Source: Pezizomycotina sp. ARF18 (Eukaryota > Ascomycota). From it: a stretch of 64,000 nt of DNA. Location: positions 124,001 through 188,000 of the forward strand of contig AZLU01000052.1 of assembly GCA_002224055.1 (NCBI GenBank), read 5' to 3'. Shown piece by piece: positions 37,536 to 48,792 of this stretch. Position numbers and translations under genes: made by a program. The first letter of the stretch is position 1, and every line of letters starts with the position of its first letter. Below the pieces are notes generated by a model. That model did no database searches and had not been told where the DNA came from. It saw nothing but the letters and a program-made list of their open reading frames with translations.

Positions 37536-38104
37536 TATTTTTGCGAAATGGGTACACCGTGTTGTTTTTAAATGAGGTACTGTTGTTTGTTATGACTTAA
37601 GTATTTATGGATTTTGTACCCGGGGGGGCAGTTTTAGATTTCCCCCAAAAACTGTTTGGGGGATCCGGCTTTTAGTTACCTACTTGCACTTGCTGTATTG
37701 ATTGCGTTCTGATGACAGTTGAGATTTTCTCAGATCCGTGCTGTTACACACAAAGGCGGATACGAGCGTGCAGTTTGGGGTTTATAATTTTCTTACATCA
37801 CGCACGAAAACCTTCCCTTTCTCTTTCTTCCTCACGCATAAATGTAAATTTTAATTCGAGACTCAAAAAAAAAGAAAAAGGAACAAATCTTCTTACAAGT
37901 TCCAACCTTTTCCAACCCCCCCCCTTTCACATCAAACACAACGGCTCTTTTTCGTTTAGTCTTAGCTCGCCACCGATACTACATCTTATTCTATATTGTT
38001 ATTAGTATAATTTTTTTTCCCCTAGATACACCGTTGTTTTCGAAAGTGCGGCTCTGGTGTCCTTACAAATATTTCTAAGCGCCTCACCCCTCAATTTGCC
38101 CTTC
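37356..38104. other. Divergent promoter region, ADCK gene and RBM5-like gene
   Basis: About 750 bp between two divergent starts. It carries a long ATT repeat (37473-37539), a G8 run at 37622-37629 and a C9 run at about 37916-37925, plus pyrimidine-rich sequence just before the RBM5-like start. No gene recognised. Confidence 0.6.
37473..37539. repeat. ATT trinucleotide repeat, about 22 units
   Basis: The longest trinucleotide repeat in the window, nearly pure, ending with one ACT interruption. It sits about 120 bp upstream of the ADCK start and 570 bp upstream of the RBM5-like start. Confidence 0.9.
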
Positions 38105-40833
38105 ATGTCGTACGGTAGAAGGACACCGCCGAGGGCGTCCTATCAGTCGTCTTCTCGACTATCATACGATGATCAAACTGGCGACGACTATGACCGAGGT
38201 AGAGGACGTGATAGACGAGATTATCACGAGGCCAGGGATCGTAGCCGGAGCCGTGACTACTCCAGGCGCGAAGACTCTGCATACTCACCGCCTCGAACAG
38301 GGGAGATTTTAGTAGGGATCGCGACAGGAGATACGACGACGACGAAAGGTATGGCGGTAGGGACCGCTACGCTAGCCGGTACTCGCCACCGCCTGGAAGG
38401 CACCGCGATGATGATTCCCATACTCCTTCAAACTATAGCCGCTCGAGATCTCGGTCGCCATCGGACAGGCGCTACAGGCGGACGTCCCCTAGGATTACGG
38501 CAGGCGTGAATACTACGACCGGGATGCCCCGCGAGACTGGGATAGGGACCGCGACAGGGACCGCGAAAGAGACAGAGAATACCGCTACGGTGGTGCGCCA
38601 TCGCGGACGTTATTCTGGAAGGATTACACGATGACATAGACGAGCTCGACGTTGCTACCCTCTTACCCTTTTTCTGCTTGAAGCAAAATCCGATACCTCA
38701 CATCACCTTTTGCATATATCTGTATATATGCAAATGATCCACAAGATTTTCTCCGCTTCAGGTTTGCTTCGTCAAATTTTGGTTTTGAATGCATGCTGAG
38801 ATCATGGCCCTGGACGTCTCCCGTCGCTTTTCTGGTGGTCATTTTTTCTATACAGATCAGGAAAGAACTTGATAAAATTGGCGTTGAAGGATTGAACACG
38901 GTCAATCTGATTCGAGATCGCAAGACGGGTACGGACTCTCCAAACGATGCATATATCATTTCACTATACTAATGCAAACATATACGCTATAAGGGGTTTC
39001 TCGTGGTTTGCATTCGCGAGGTTTCTTTCTCTTGAAGATTCCAAACGATTCCTGGACGACCATTTTCCAACCATCGACTTGGGCGATGCCTGCCTCGCGT
39101 GAGGCTGGCGTATTCTCGGAACGAGATGACAGTTCTGCCAGCTCTGAAGACTGGAGATGCAAAATGTACGTCAAAGCATCTATCCTCGGAAATTTCACCC
39201 CGTGAGATTGGTAGGTATACATGTCTAACTAATTTATGGTTACGGGGAGGAGACAGTGCCTGCTTTCAAATTATTCACGACGATCAATATGCTTTCGCTG
39301 CGGAGCACAGAGATCCGAGGCGGCAACTACAAGCAGCTTAACTCAGATCACGCCTTCATCGTTCTCTAACGACGGTGCAAGGGATGTCGGGGATGTCCCG
39401 TCCCAATTTCTCCTCCTGCGCGGGTTAGGGTCCGGCGTGGACGAAGAAGTGCTTCTGAAAGGTGCGACTAAACTGGCGGCCAGCCCGGAGACAATCATGC
39501 GTGTCTTGCTCGTACGGGATAGGCGGCGAAACGAGAGCTGGCGCTTCGGATTTGTTGAATTCCGCAGCGTAGATGACGCCAAAGCTGCATATGAAAAGTC
39601 GGCAGCGATGGGGAGAGTTTCACTATCAGCAGCAAGCCCGTTATCGTTAGCTACATCCATCCTGGCGTGTTTGTCCCGGTTTTCCAACAGAAGTCGAATA
39701 TTGAGCGGTGGACGTTCGAGCCGATCGCCGGCGTATCGGGAGGAGCTGTTAAACTGGCTTATTGGGATGACGATGGTTACGGGAGCGTCTTGTTCTCTGA
39801 GAGCGGCAAGCAAGTTAAGGCTGAAGCCGAGAAGAAGGCCAAGAATGTAGGAAAGGGCGAGGGCAGTAAATCAAAGTCTAGAAAAAGGGAGGAAGACGAG
39901 CAGTCGCCGAAGGTGGGCTGAAATCTACCAAAAAGCGGAAGGCCGATGAGACTGTCAAAGAGATTCCCGGCAAGAAGGTATATTTAATTTCCCTCCGAAA
40001 TTCCTCGGATTTTATTCATCCACGGTATTCAACTCTGCTAGCTGGAGAAAAAAAATGGCTAACAAATGCACATTATCCTCTCCAATTCCAGGTCATACCA
40101 TCGCACCTCCAATTCTGGCAGAATCGGCACTCGGAACTACACTCTGGTGATGCTTCTTCCCAGAATGCCGCCGGAAAGGAGGAAAAATTAACGTCGACAA
40201 CCACCGTGCCCGTGTCAGAACAGCCGGCCCCACCTTCAAAGTCGTACGCCAACCTCGAGAAGATGTGCTGCTACCTCTGCGGCAGGAAGTTCCAGAACGA
40301 AGCCGAAGTCAACAAGCACGAGCGGATCAGCGCCTTGCACCGGCAGAACCTCGACGACCCGGAGAAAGTCAAAGCCGCCGAGGCGAAGCTCGCCAAGCTG
40401 GCGAAGCAAAATTCCGGCAGCGATGTTGGGGACGGGTACAGGGACCGCGCGAAGGAGCGGAGGCAGATCTACCAGCAACCCGCAAACCCCGGCGCCGCAC
40501 GTGGTCAGCAGAAGGCGAAGGCTGCCGCCGAGGAGAGTGGGGCGGACAACAAAAATGAACCGGCAGAGAAGGGGCCAGCGGGGGTAAAGGTGCTGCTCTG
40601 CTTTCGAAGATGGGCTGGACTGCCGGGTCAGGTCTCGGCGCCCAAGGAACCGGCATCACCGCGCCCGTGGTGGCCGGCATGTACGTCGAAGGGGTCGGTC
40701 TGGGAGCAGCGGGCGGTAAGGTGGGTGATGTAATCGACGGTGCCCGGGTGGTGTCGGTAATTACAAGGGCTTCGTGGAGCGGACGAAGGAGAAGGCTAAA
40801 GCCAGATACGAAGAGCTCAATACTAAGGACTGA
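38105..40833 (+). CDS. RBM5/RBM10-type splicing factor (RRM, RanBP2 Zn finger, RRM, C2H2, G-patch)
   Basis: Nuclear RNA-binding protein of the RBM5/6/10 family, known for roles in alternative splicing and spliceosome assembly. ATG 38105 (MSYGRRTPPRASYQSSSRLS) begins an RS/RD-rich region (GRGRDRRDYHEARDRSRSRD). RRM1 starts ILEGLHDDIDELDV (about 38616) and continues GVEGLNTVNLIRDRKTG and WFAFARFLSLEDSKRFLDD. The RanBP2 finger is split by an intron at 39166-39256: DWRCKI joins ACLLSNYSRRSICFRCGAQR, keeping C-x3-C-x10-C-x2-C. RRM2 contains FLLLRGLGSGVDEEVLLKGA and WRFGFVEFRSVDDAKAAYEK. Later come VFVPVFQQKSNIERWTFEP, a Lys/Glu-rich region, a C2H2 finger MCCYLCGRKFQNEAEVNKHE (about 40264) and the G-patch LLSKMGWTAGSGLGAQGTGI (about 40595). 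The end is YKGFVERTKEKAKARYEELN, stop TGA 40831-40833. Full family order is preserved; frame breaks are many. Confidence 0.92.
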
Positions 40834-43800
40834 AAAGAGATGCATTACTGTTTTTATTCTCTGTTATTCGGAAAAACTCCTTTTCCTCCGTATAAAGATA
40901 GTATAATAGTTTCCCTTCTATACTTCATTTCCTAGTTGTTGGCGTGGTCTGGTTTGGTTACTTGAAAAATGTATTTTTTCAAACATTCATCCTTACGTAT
41001 TATTCAATCGATATCATCGTTAGAGATAATCATATATTAGTTTATCTTTCAATTTCTTCTCTTTCTTTATTTTCCCTAAATATTGATAACCAAGGGTCTA
41101 GCTAGACGTGCAGCAATTGTGAGATTCTATTCTCAGAACACACATACGTATATATATTATCGCTATTTAATTAGTCACAAACGCGACGCGTTTGACTTTT
41201 TAATAAGAGCATCAAGCTCTTGCCTTCACATTTTGGTTCTTTCTCCACGATGTATTTGGCCTCCACTGTTTATTCGGATGTCGGCAAAACCAGGAAAAAC
41301 CGCGCAGGCATATCATCTCCCGTGTCCGGAATTACCGCGTCTAACCAAATATAAAAACTGAGAGCAGTCCGAGTGTATGCAAGTTTACCGCATGCAATGT
41401 TAAAGAAACAGAAGGAGCAAAAATCACTGGGCAACGGTGCTCATGCTTCCGGGAGAGGTAGTATTATATTTCCCTTCTCCTCCCAGTATATTAACATCAA
41501 GGATCAATAGTTGTAAAGAAGTTAAACATCCCTGAATCTAAACATTATTGGAAAGGGATTTTAATCAGCTGGTCAAAGGAGCGAGTTATTCAAAATGTTT
41601 AGGTTTTTGCGACAGATAAAAAAGGATGTCTAAACGGCCTGCAAATTACAGTAGTCCAAGAAAGAGCACTGCGGTGATTCTGATTCTGACGTTAGACCAT
41701 TCCTTCAGGGGAGTTCCACTTTTTCTTCGACAGGGCTCTGATACAAAACTCCTCTTTTCTTTCCCTTCCACGGATTAATTCCGACAAGATATATTTTTTT
41801 TTTTTTTTTACAGGGGATATTGCCGAGGAATCGCGAGCCTACCTTAAACGATAGCGAAATGTCTATCTTTGGTGAAAAAGTGTGTGTATCAATGGATTCA
41901 TGGTCATGGTCATGGTCATGGTATCCATGCGCTGTACAAATCAAGGGCTGAGAAAGTGTTACAGAAGCAACGCACTCACATGCTGTAACCATTAACAAAC
42001 ACGTACTATATAGGCGCGACTGGCTCTGAAAGAAATCCTGAACAGAGGGAGGTTAATAGTAACTTTCTGATAAAGCAACCGGTATTGATTTGAAAGGTCG
42101 GGAAGACGATACAGCCGAATCTCTAATCCGCAGCGCGGAGTGCGGCGTTTCAAAGCATCTTTGACATTCCGCTTGTCATTATTTTTGAAATAATTCGAAG
42201 GTGTGCATTTCATTGTCCTGCGGGCTGCAAGGTGGGAATGACGAATAAGACGAAGATTTATCAGTGGATACCTCTCTGGATGGGAAAAGAAACAAGTAAA
42301 AATAAAATAAAAGTAAATAATAAAAAAAACAAAACCACGCCGAGCCCGCTCAAGCCCGTGGATCTTTTGGTTATCTCATCTTATTTTTGGTGAGAAACCA
42401 CGATCCAATAATAGAGGGTCGCCGAACTTGATGCGATGCAAAATGGCCTAATTCGATATGTAAGATTTAGTAAGATTTTAGCCCAAGCCTGGCCTACCTC
42501 CACTCTATCAGTTTTCTTTTGCACTGTAGTTATTTGTTTTTCATCGTGATCAAGAAAGAAGAGCAAAGAGTGGAAAGAAGGGAACCTCCGTGAGGGCTTT
42601 TTGGATCTCTGGTTCTTATTCCCGGCGTATCCCTTCTTTCCTTCTTCCCAAAAAAAAGTATTTGCTTCTTTATTTATCCGTAACCTGCTGCCAGGGTTGC
42701 TCCGCCTTCCTCGCTCGTCTGTATGCAGTGCTTGTGCGTGTGTGGCAGGTATCTAACACTTACAAATACCTTAAACCCATCTGTTGGTATCGTGAAAAGA
42801 AAAAAAAGCAGCCTATTGTCCAATAAGAAGCAGCGTGAGATCCAGAGAGAAAGGACACCACCCTCAGGCAGCAAGGGAGCTATACCCAAAGAGGGGCGAG
42901 TTCCAAAAAGCACTTGGGCAAGAAAAAGTTGTTCGGAGCAATTATTTGTTGTTGGTTGGGCTGGGGGCTGAATAATCGTTAAAAGAGAGGGAGCACTACG
43001 GTACTGTCGTGCATCCGAAAAAAAGAATTGCAAAAGCCAGCAAGCCCAGTTCAGTAAAGTAGTCTTGCTTTTCTTTTCTTTTTTTTTTTTTTTTTAGCGT
43101 CTAAAAAAAACCGATATCATTTTTTTTTCTATCACATTCTTCTTCTTCCCTTTCTTTTCAAATTCAGTAATCTTTTTTATCATCACCTGTAATCGTTTCT
43201 ACCTATAGGAGCCCGTGTGCTGTTTTTTGTAATTGTTTATTGGTTTTTTTTTTTTTTTTTTTTTTTTTATATATATATATTTTTATTTATCATTTCTTCT
43301 TTGTATTATTTATTCTCACCGCCTCACCGCCTCACGGGATTCACCAAGGATTTTCTCCAGATCATCATCGCTCTCCAATCTCTCTTATATAAATAATCGC
43401 CCAATACGATCTAGGTAAGTCTTGGTATTACTTCTTTTAAACCCGAAAGAACGGATTCCTGTTTTCATTCATTCATTCATTCATTCATTCATTCATTCAT
43501 TCATTCTTTCTTTCTTTCTTTCTTTTTCTTCTAATAGTGGTACAAACTCACCTTGCTCTTTAAATATACAACATCTTCTTTGTTTTCCTTGAAAGTATTA
43601 TCCCTTTCGTAAATTTCTTGACACTTTCATCATCTGACGAGAAGACACTTCTTCAAAGAGAAAAAAAAAGATAGGAGAAATAAGAAATACGCTCGACACT
43701 GTTAATGCGGTTCGTTGCTATTGCTACCTAACGATCTGATCAACAATATCCTAAGGCAGAGGGTGTTCCCCTCTTGAACGAAAGCACTTCGCCTTCGAAA

Positions 43801-43873
43801 TATATAAGAGAAAATAGTTGGAGAGGAAAAGAAAATATACGAAAACAGGATTCACCAATATACCCTACCAAAT
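40834..43873. other. Gene-poor interval of about 3 kb
   Basis: No gene recognised. It contains an imperfect GGTCAT hexamer repeat at about 41899-41921, T runs at about 41790-41810, 43079-43096 and 43243-43267, and ATTC/TTTC repeats at 43467-43525. The 3' part (43100-43873) is pyrimidine-rich leader and promoter for the kelch gene. Open frames in it are homopolymer readings. Confidence 0.55.
43467..43525. repeat. ATTC then TTTC tetranucleotide repeats
   Basis: Ten ATTC units pass directly into about five TTTC units, in the upstream region of the kelch gene. Confidence 0.9.
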
Positions 43874-45920
43874 ATGGCACCTATATTACAATATTTGGCC
43901 GTAGCGGCCTCCTTTGGATCACTCTTGTCAGCGGAGCCACCCTCGAGGAGAGGCAAGCTGCCTCGCAGCAACTCTTCAACGGTAGCTACTGCTCTTACAC
44001 ATCATTCCAGGCCAACGTCGTTGGCAGAAAACTCCTCATGTTTGGAGGAAACCTGACGGTTCAGCCGCGCTCGCCGAGCGGGCAGAAGATGAAACGCGCG
44101 GTGCAAAACGAATTCCAATTCTTCTCTATACTGCTGAACAACACGTTCAAAACAACAAGCACACCAGCGACGTTCGTACAGAGGGAACCGGACCCAGTGG
44201 CGAAGAAGAAAGTCGCAAATATTGTGGATGGTACAGCGTTCTCTTATGGGGATTCCCTATATTTCTATGGAGGCCAGCAGGTCGGTACCCTTATATCTAC
44301 GTGTTTATGTCCAACCCATTTCCTTTCTTTTTTCTTTTTTCTTCTTCTGTTTTTCCTTGCGAAATTGCTTACAAGTGAGTTATAGACCTTCAATGCCGCT
44401 CCATCCAATTCGATTTTTAAATGTACCCCGCCATAGAAGCGAACAAGTCGAAGATCGCATGGGACAATAACGACCTCAATGGTGAGGTCAGCCGAGTAAC
44501 AACGAGAGGGGCTGGGCTGATGGCCAACACAGAAGATAAAGGTTTTTATTTCGGAGGGCAAGGGTTCGAGCCGGCAAGGAACGGTGCCGATGGTGACCCC
44601 GTAAATCCTCCTGCGGGTGCAACTGGCAACCTCATCGTGTCTTCTTTTTCGGACAAGGGTCAGACGTGGAAGAATATTACGACCAGCAATCCTGACATCA
44701 AGCCATATACCGATGGCAACCTCGTGTTTATTCCGCAGGGCAAGGAGGGATGTTTGGCAGCTGTCGGCGGCCAGTTCAATGGCCAGGATGTAAGGCACCC
44801 CTCCAATGTATATTTCTCTTCTGAAATTCCGAATGGCTGACTTAATATCCTTTTTCTAGGGTTCATGGAATTCTATCCCAATGTTTGACATCGCTACGTC
44901 GACTTGGTTTTTACAACCCACGACTGGTGATCTAAGCTCAGGTTCGTCCAAGAACCCAGGACCCAGTACTTGCTCCGTGGTAAAATCCTCGCCGGACAGC
45001 AAGACCCATTACGTATACGTTTATGGAGGTAAGAATCGGATAAAGGGCCAGAGCCAGCTCGCAATTCTCACCCTGCCAGCGTTTCACTGGACAGTCGTCG
45101 AAGATAGCTCTTACCCTCCCCGCAGCGAAGCACAGTGCATGCTTGTGGGCGCAAACCAACGACAAATGCTCATCGTCGGTGGCTCCGGCCAAGGCGATGG
45201 AGACACCAATGAGAATTATTGCAATAACGGTGAAGGATTTGTCTTGCTGTTGGACCTTCTGGCCTTGAATTTGAGGCGACTTTCCCCAACGACGCCGAGT
45301 ACACGCTCCCGAGTATTATTCAGAATCTCACGTCTGTTACGGCGCCGTTGGCGACCGGTGGCTGGTCCTCTACGGCCCTCTCGAACGCGTACAACGTTGG
45401 TTATCAACCTCTGGCTGCTCGAAACCAGGCTTCCTCAAACAAGGGTCCGATTATCGGAGGTGTCGTAGGGGGAATCGGTGGTGCACTTATTCTGTCCGCC
45501 ACAGCAATATTCCTGTTCCGCCACAAGCGCAAGCCAGTCATCGTGGATAATACCTCCAAGACCGCCGGCGCAAACGAACCGTTCCTCAACCAGTATAACA
45601 ACCAGGCGCCGCAACCATCGCCCGGTTTCGCTCAGCCCCAACCTTCTCCTGGTTATCCGCCGACTTACGCCAGTCCAGCTTTCTCCCAAGGCGCCTTTGC
45701 TCCAACGCAAGATTACAAGGCGGATCAGCGTTATTCGCAGCCCGTCAGCGAACTTACAGTACCGGATCAACGATTTTCGCAACCATCTCAACCTCCGGTC
45801 GAGCTACCACCCGACCAACGCTACTCGCAACCATCGCAACCTCCCGCAGAGCTGGGCGGAGACAACGTCCCGTATACTGCACCAGTGGAGCTAGATGGTG
45901 CAACACCCGCGCGGCGGTGA
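43874..45920 (+). CDS. Kelch beta-propeller protein with signal peptide and single membrane anchor
   Basis: Predicted type I surface or secretory-route membrane protein; role unknown. ATG 43874 gives a signal peptide (MAPILQYLAVAASFGSLLSA). After one frame break come ATLEERQAASQQLFNGSYCS and ANVVGRKLLMFGGNLTV. Kelch-type blades recur: GDSLYFYGGQQ, DKGFYFGGQGF, EGCLAAVGGQFNGQD, HYVYVYGGKN and RQMLIVGGSGQGDGD. Introns lie at 44281-44385 and 44790-44859; across the latter GQD joins GSWNSIPMFDIATSTWF. The propeller is followed by GPIIGGVVGGIGGALILSAT and AIFLFRHKRKP, a membrane helix with a basic stop-transfer. The cytoplasmic tail is Pro/Gln/Tyr-rich and contains three imperfect DQRYSQP-type repeats. 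The stop is TGA 45918-45920. Fungal relatives of this layout are usually annotated only as kelch or galactose-oxidase central-domain proteins. No catalytic copper site is evident. Confidence 0.85.
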
Positions 45921-46282
45921 ATGAGCGCCCACGATTCCATCAAAAAAAAAAAAGAAAAAAAGAAAACGCATATTCAACTTCTCTGCCCTTCCCGCTCGTG
46001 TCTCACAGTTTGTGCTCTGACGATCGATGTCAGAGCCTGCGATTCGTGACGGGTCAGGTATGAGTTGTACGATTTATGATTGACGAGATAGATGTGTCCA
46101 CCTAATATATATATACAAGGTGTTTCCTATTTGTTTACAATTCGCTTCTACTGTTTAAATTTGTTCAGGCATCTTTTTTTTTCCATTTTTGTTCCAGTGT
46201 CATTCCCAAAAATTATATATCCATACAATAATCTTTCATGTATATTAGTTGAGTAGGCGTTCGAAATATACAATACAAGTAG
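45921..46282. other. Convergent 3' region
   Basis: About 360 bp between the kelch stop and the weak minus-strand exons below. It contains A runs at about 45941-45962 and T9 near 46172. No gene seen. Confidence 0.5.
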
Positions 46283-46839
46283 TTAATACACTATTTTTTT
46301 TCCAAAATTCGGATCCAGCAGTGATAATTTTTGGCTAGCTACGAGAACAGCCGCAAGAACATCCAAAGACAAGATGAAATGTGAAAAAATTTGAAAACAG
46401 GTAATGGGATTTACAATGAGGACATGCAACGGCAACCCCGCAGTCGCCCCAAAGCCAAAACGAAGAAAAACTAGAACTCTTCGAGAGGGTCTGCGCCTGT
46501 CAAGAATTAAAGGATTGATGAATCTCTCAAGAAAAGTATTCAGCTTGGGCCACTGCTTACCTCTGAAACCACGCAGAATAGTCAAAAAAGCAAAGGCTTC
46601 TATAGGAAAACAAAAATAGAAACTAGAAGTTAAACGAACCAAATAAGCATGTTTCATATCACCGAGCGCTCGAGCATTCACGGAGAGTAAACACATATAT
46701 GTGAGCCTTAATCCTGCGGAACGAGAGGCCCCAACTTACATTTGAACTCACCATCATCTAAGGCCGACAGAAACAGAGCCAAAATTAACCCCAAAAAAGC
46801 GTTATTGTAAGCCGTTTAAAGAGGGAAAAAAATTACCTG
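46283..46839 (-). other. Possible membrane-spanning 3' exons of the adjacent hypothetical gene
   Basis: On the minus strand, hydrophobic readings occur directly downstream of the 46840 stop. One is AFLGLILALFLSALDD (about 46800-46755), followed by a donor-like GTGAGT. Another is IEAFAFLTILRGFR (about 46600-46560), followed by GTAAGC. A third is LPLHVLIVNPITCFQIFSHF, ending at 46283. The spacing and donor-like sites suggest further exons with membrane helices. If so, the stop at 46840 would be intronic or an indel artefact. I cannot settle the splice pattern. Confidence 0.25.
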
Positions 46840-47666
46840 TTACCCCTGCCGTAAACCCTTCGTGAACCCTTTCCAGCCAGTCTGCAAGCGGTTCTCCTTG
46901 AATCTATTCCACCTCTTCTCCCTGTCGTCCCAATCCTTCATCTGGGACAGCATAAAGTCCCACTCTTTACTTTCTTGCGCCAGCGCTTCCTCCATGTCGT
47001 CCACTACCGCTCCTCCGCTTCCTCTCCTTCTTCAACGTCTTCCTCCGGCAGCTGCTCCTCGTCCTCCTCTCCAACGTGATGAAGCGTAGCTGCCTGTGGC
47101 TCCGACAGGCCCCTCCGCCTCAGCACAGGCGCTTTGTCCCTATCAGCCGCGCTGTCGAACGAGGCTGCCCGCCCGAACCCAGGCGCATCTAAAGAAGACG
47201 CCTTAGACGCTTTGTTTGCCCTCCGAGTAGCAACTCGCTGGTACATGGGACTCTGCATAGAGCTGCGTGCGGGAGATATATCCGTCAAATACGAGCGCAT
47301 CCCGGGGCTTATAATATCCTTCGTGTGTGGCAGACGGTTCGGTCGCCGTGATACATCCGGGGCAGAAGGATTGGAGAGGAGGGAGGAGTAGCGGGGAGAT
47401 GATGCGTCGGCGTAGTACGTCGGCGGCGGGACGATGGCCTGAGAGTACTGCGGCGGAGGAGGAGCGGCTGCGGCGTAAAGTACGAGGGAGCCTCGGAGCT
47501 TATCGATGCCGTTTCTGGGTCCATAACTGCGATAGTGGAACCGTGCTTGTTTGTTTTGCCACTCGGTGAGATGATAGGAGTTTTCGTTGGCTTTTATGGA
47601 CCTGTTGGAGTGAGGCTTGAGGACCTTCGGGTTAAATTCGACGATGCGTTCGCGTGTACGGTTCAC
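46840..47666 (-). CDS. Hypothetical Pro/Ser-rich protein with charged C-terminal helix
   Basis: Not recognised. The reading from about 47666 contains a Tyr/Pro/Ala-rich stretch (YAAAAPPPPQYSQAIVPPPT) and a Ser/Arg-rich disordered region (PGFGRAASFDSAADRDKAPV). An acidic patch (GEEDEEQLPEEDVEEGEEAE) follows. After a frame break near 47005 comes a charged helical segment: DDMEEALAQESKEWDFMLSQ, then MKDWDDREKRWNRFKENRLQ. It reaches a stop at 46840-46842 after GFTKGLRQG. The alternating acidic and basic heptads suggest a coiled coil. The start is not certain, since several in-frame ATGs are possible and no conserved N-terminus guides the choice. The gene converges on the kelch gene. It may continue into hydrophobic exons at 46283-46839. 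Confidence 0.5.
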
Positions 47667-48548
47667 TCAGCGGAGAATATCAAACAAAAATGATAGATAT
47701 CTCATCTCAGCTAAAGACAAAACAAAGAAAGAAAGAAAAGGCAAAGAAGATAGAAAAAAGAGAGGGTCCAAGCCTCGCTGGCTGATGTCGGATATATAAT
47801 TTTCCAGAGTGTGCTGATCTATTTTTTTTATTCTGCGACTACTTAATGGGAAGCCCGCATCTCTTTCGATATAACGTCGTACATCCAATGCATCGCCTTT
47901 GCACGTGCCTTTCACTTATTATGTGATTTCTTCCCCTACACCTCTCAAGTAGAGGCGTATACCTAATTATTGATGAGACCTCCCCGCATTTTTTTTACCA
48001 GAACGTTGAATGAGAATAATCGAAAAAAAAAAAAAAAAATTTCTAGTGATTCTTCGAGATGTAAAACTTGAGAGGTCAATATTGGCTCAAACTTAGCCTT
48101 TACTTACTATTATTGCTTGCGCAGTCCCAGAGATTCGGGCTCAATTGGGGAACTTGCACTTGAGCTTACAGAGCTACGCTAAGCTAGCTTGCCGTCGCCA
48201 AGGATCGCCATTCAAGCTCCCCCATGCTCGTCCTGAGCGTAAAATGTCGAGCATGAGTTCCAGCTTCGAGGCAGGCGTAGCTACCGTAGGTATATGAGCT
48301 TTGCTGAGCAATTGAAGGAAATATTTCAGGTTCAGTATGTATTAGTATTGATAGTGAAAGCTCCGAGGAAGTAGCTTTAGTAAGAAAAAAAAAGTTACTT
48401 GAGTATTTCTGATATTTGATTGTGGATGCACGCTACGGGAAGCGAGTCTCACTTGCTCTTTTTGGCGCTGCGAAACGACACGTTGAACTTTCTTTCTTCT
48501 TCTAACTTACCACCTAAAAGATTCAAAAAAGCGCAGGCAAAGTTTAAC

Positions 48549-48586
<38 letters not shown>

Positions 48587-48792
48587 CAACACCGTTTTTC
48601 TTAATTCTCTTCTCATCCTCCACCTGTCCTCTTATATATATCTACACAAGGGGGGCTCACCACATCACCTCAACCGTTTTTAAAAAAGGGTTCATTCAGG
48701 ACGACAATCTCGACTCGAGCCATCGAGGCTAGCTTGCTATCTCCCTCCTTCTATTTCGTCTAGTGCTCCCATTTTGAGCATCTTCGTACAAC
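47667..48792. other. Intergenic / SEC27 promoter region
   Basis: No gene recognised. It contains an A17 run at about 48024-48040, a T run at about 48550-48574 running into A10, and a short inverted repeat CATGCTCG...CGAGCATG at about 48223-48255. The last 150 bp before 48793 is the SEC27 leader. Confidence 0.55.

Noticed and set aside
41895-41921. GGTCAT hexamer repeat as a possible regulatory array
   Set aside because: Only three to four copies, in an interval with no gene nearby. Best treated as an ordinary microsatellite.
48020-48350. Possible second MITE with palindromic segments (CATGCTCG...CGAGCATG)
   Set aside because: Only an 8-nt stem and no matching outer ends or target duplication were found.
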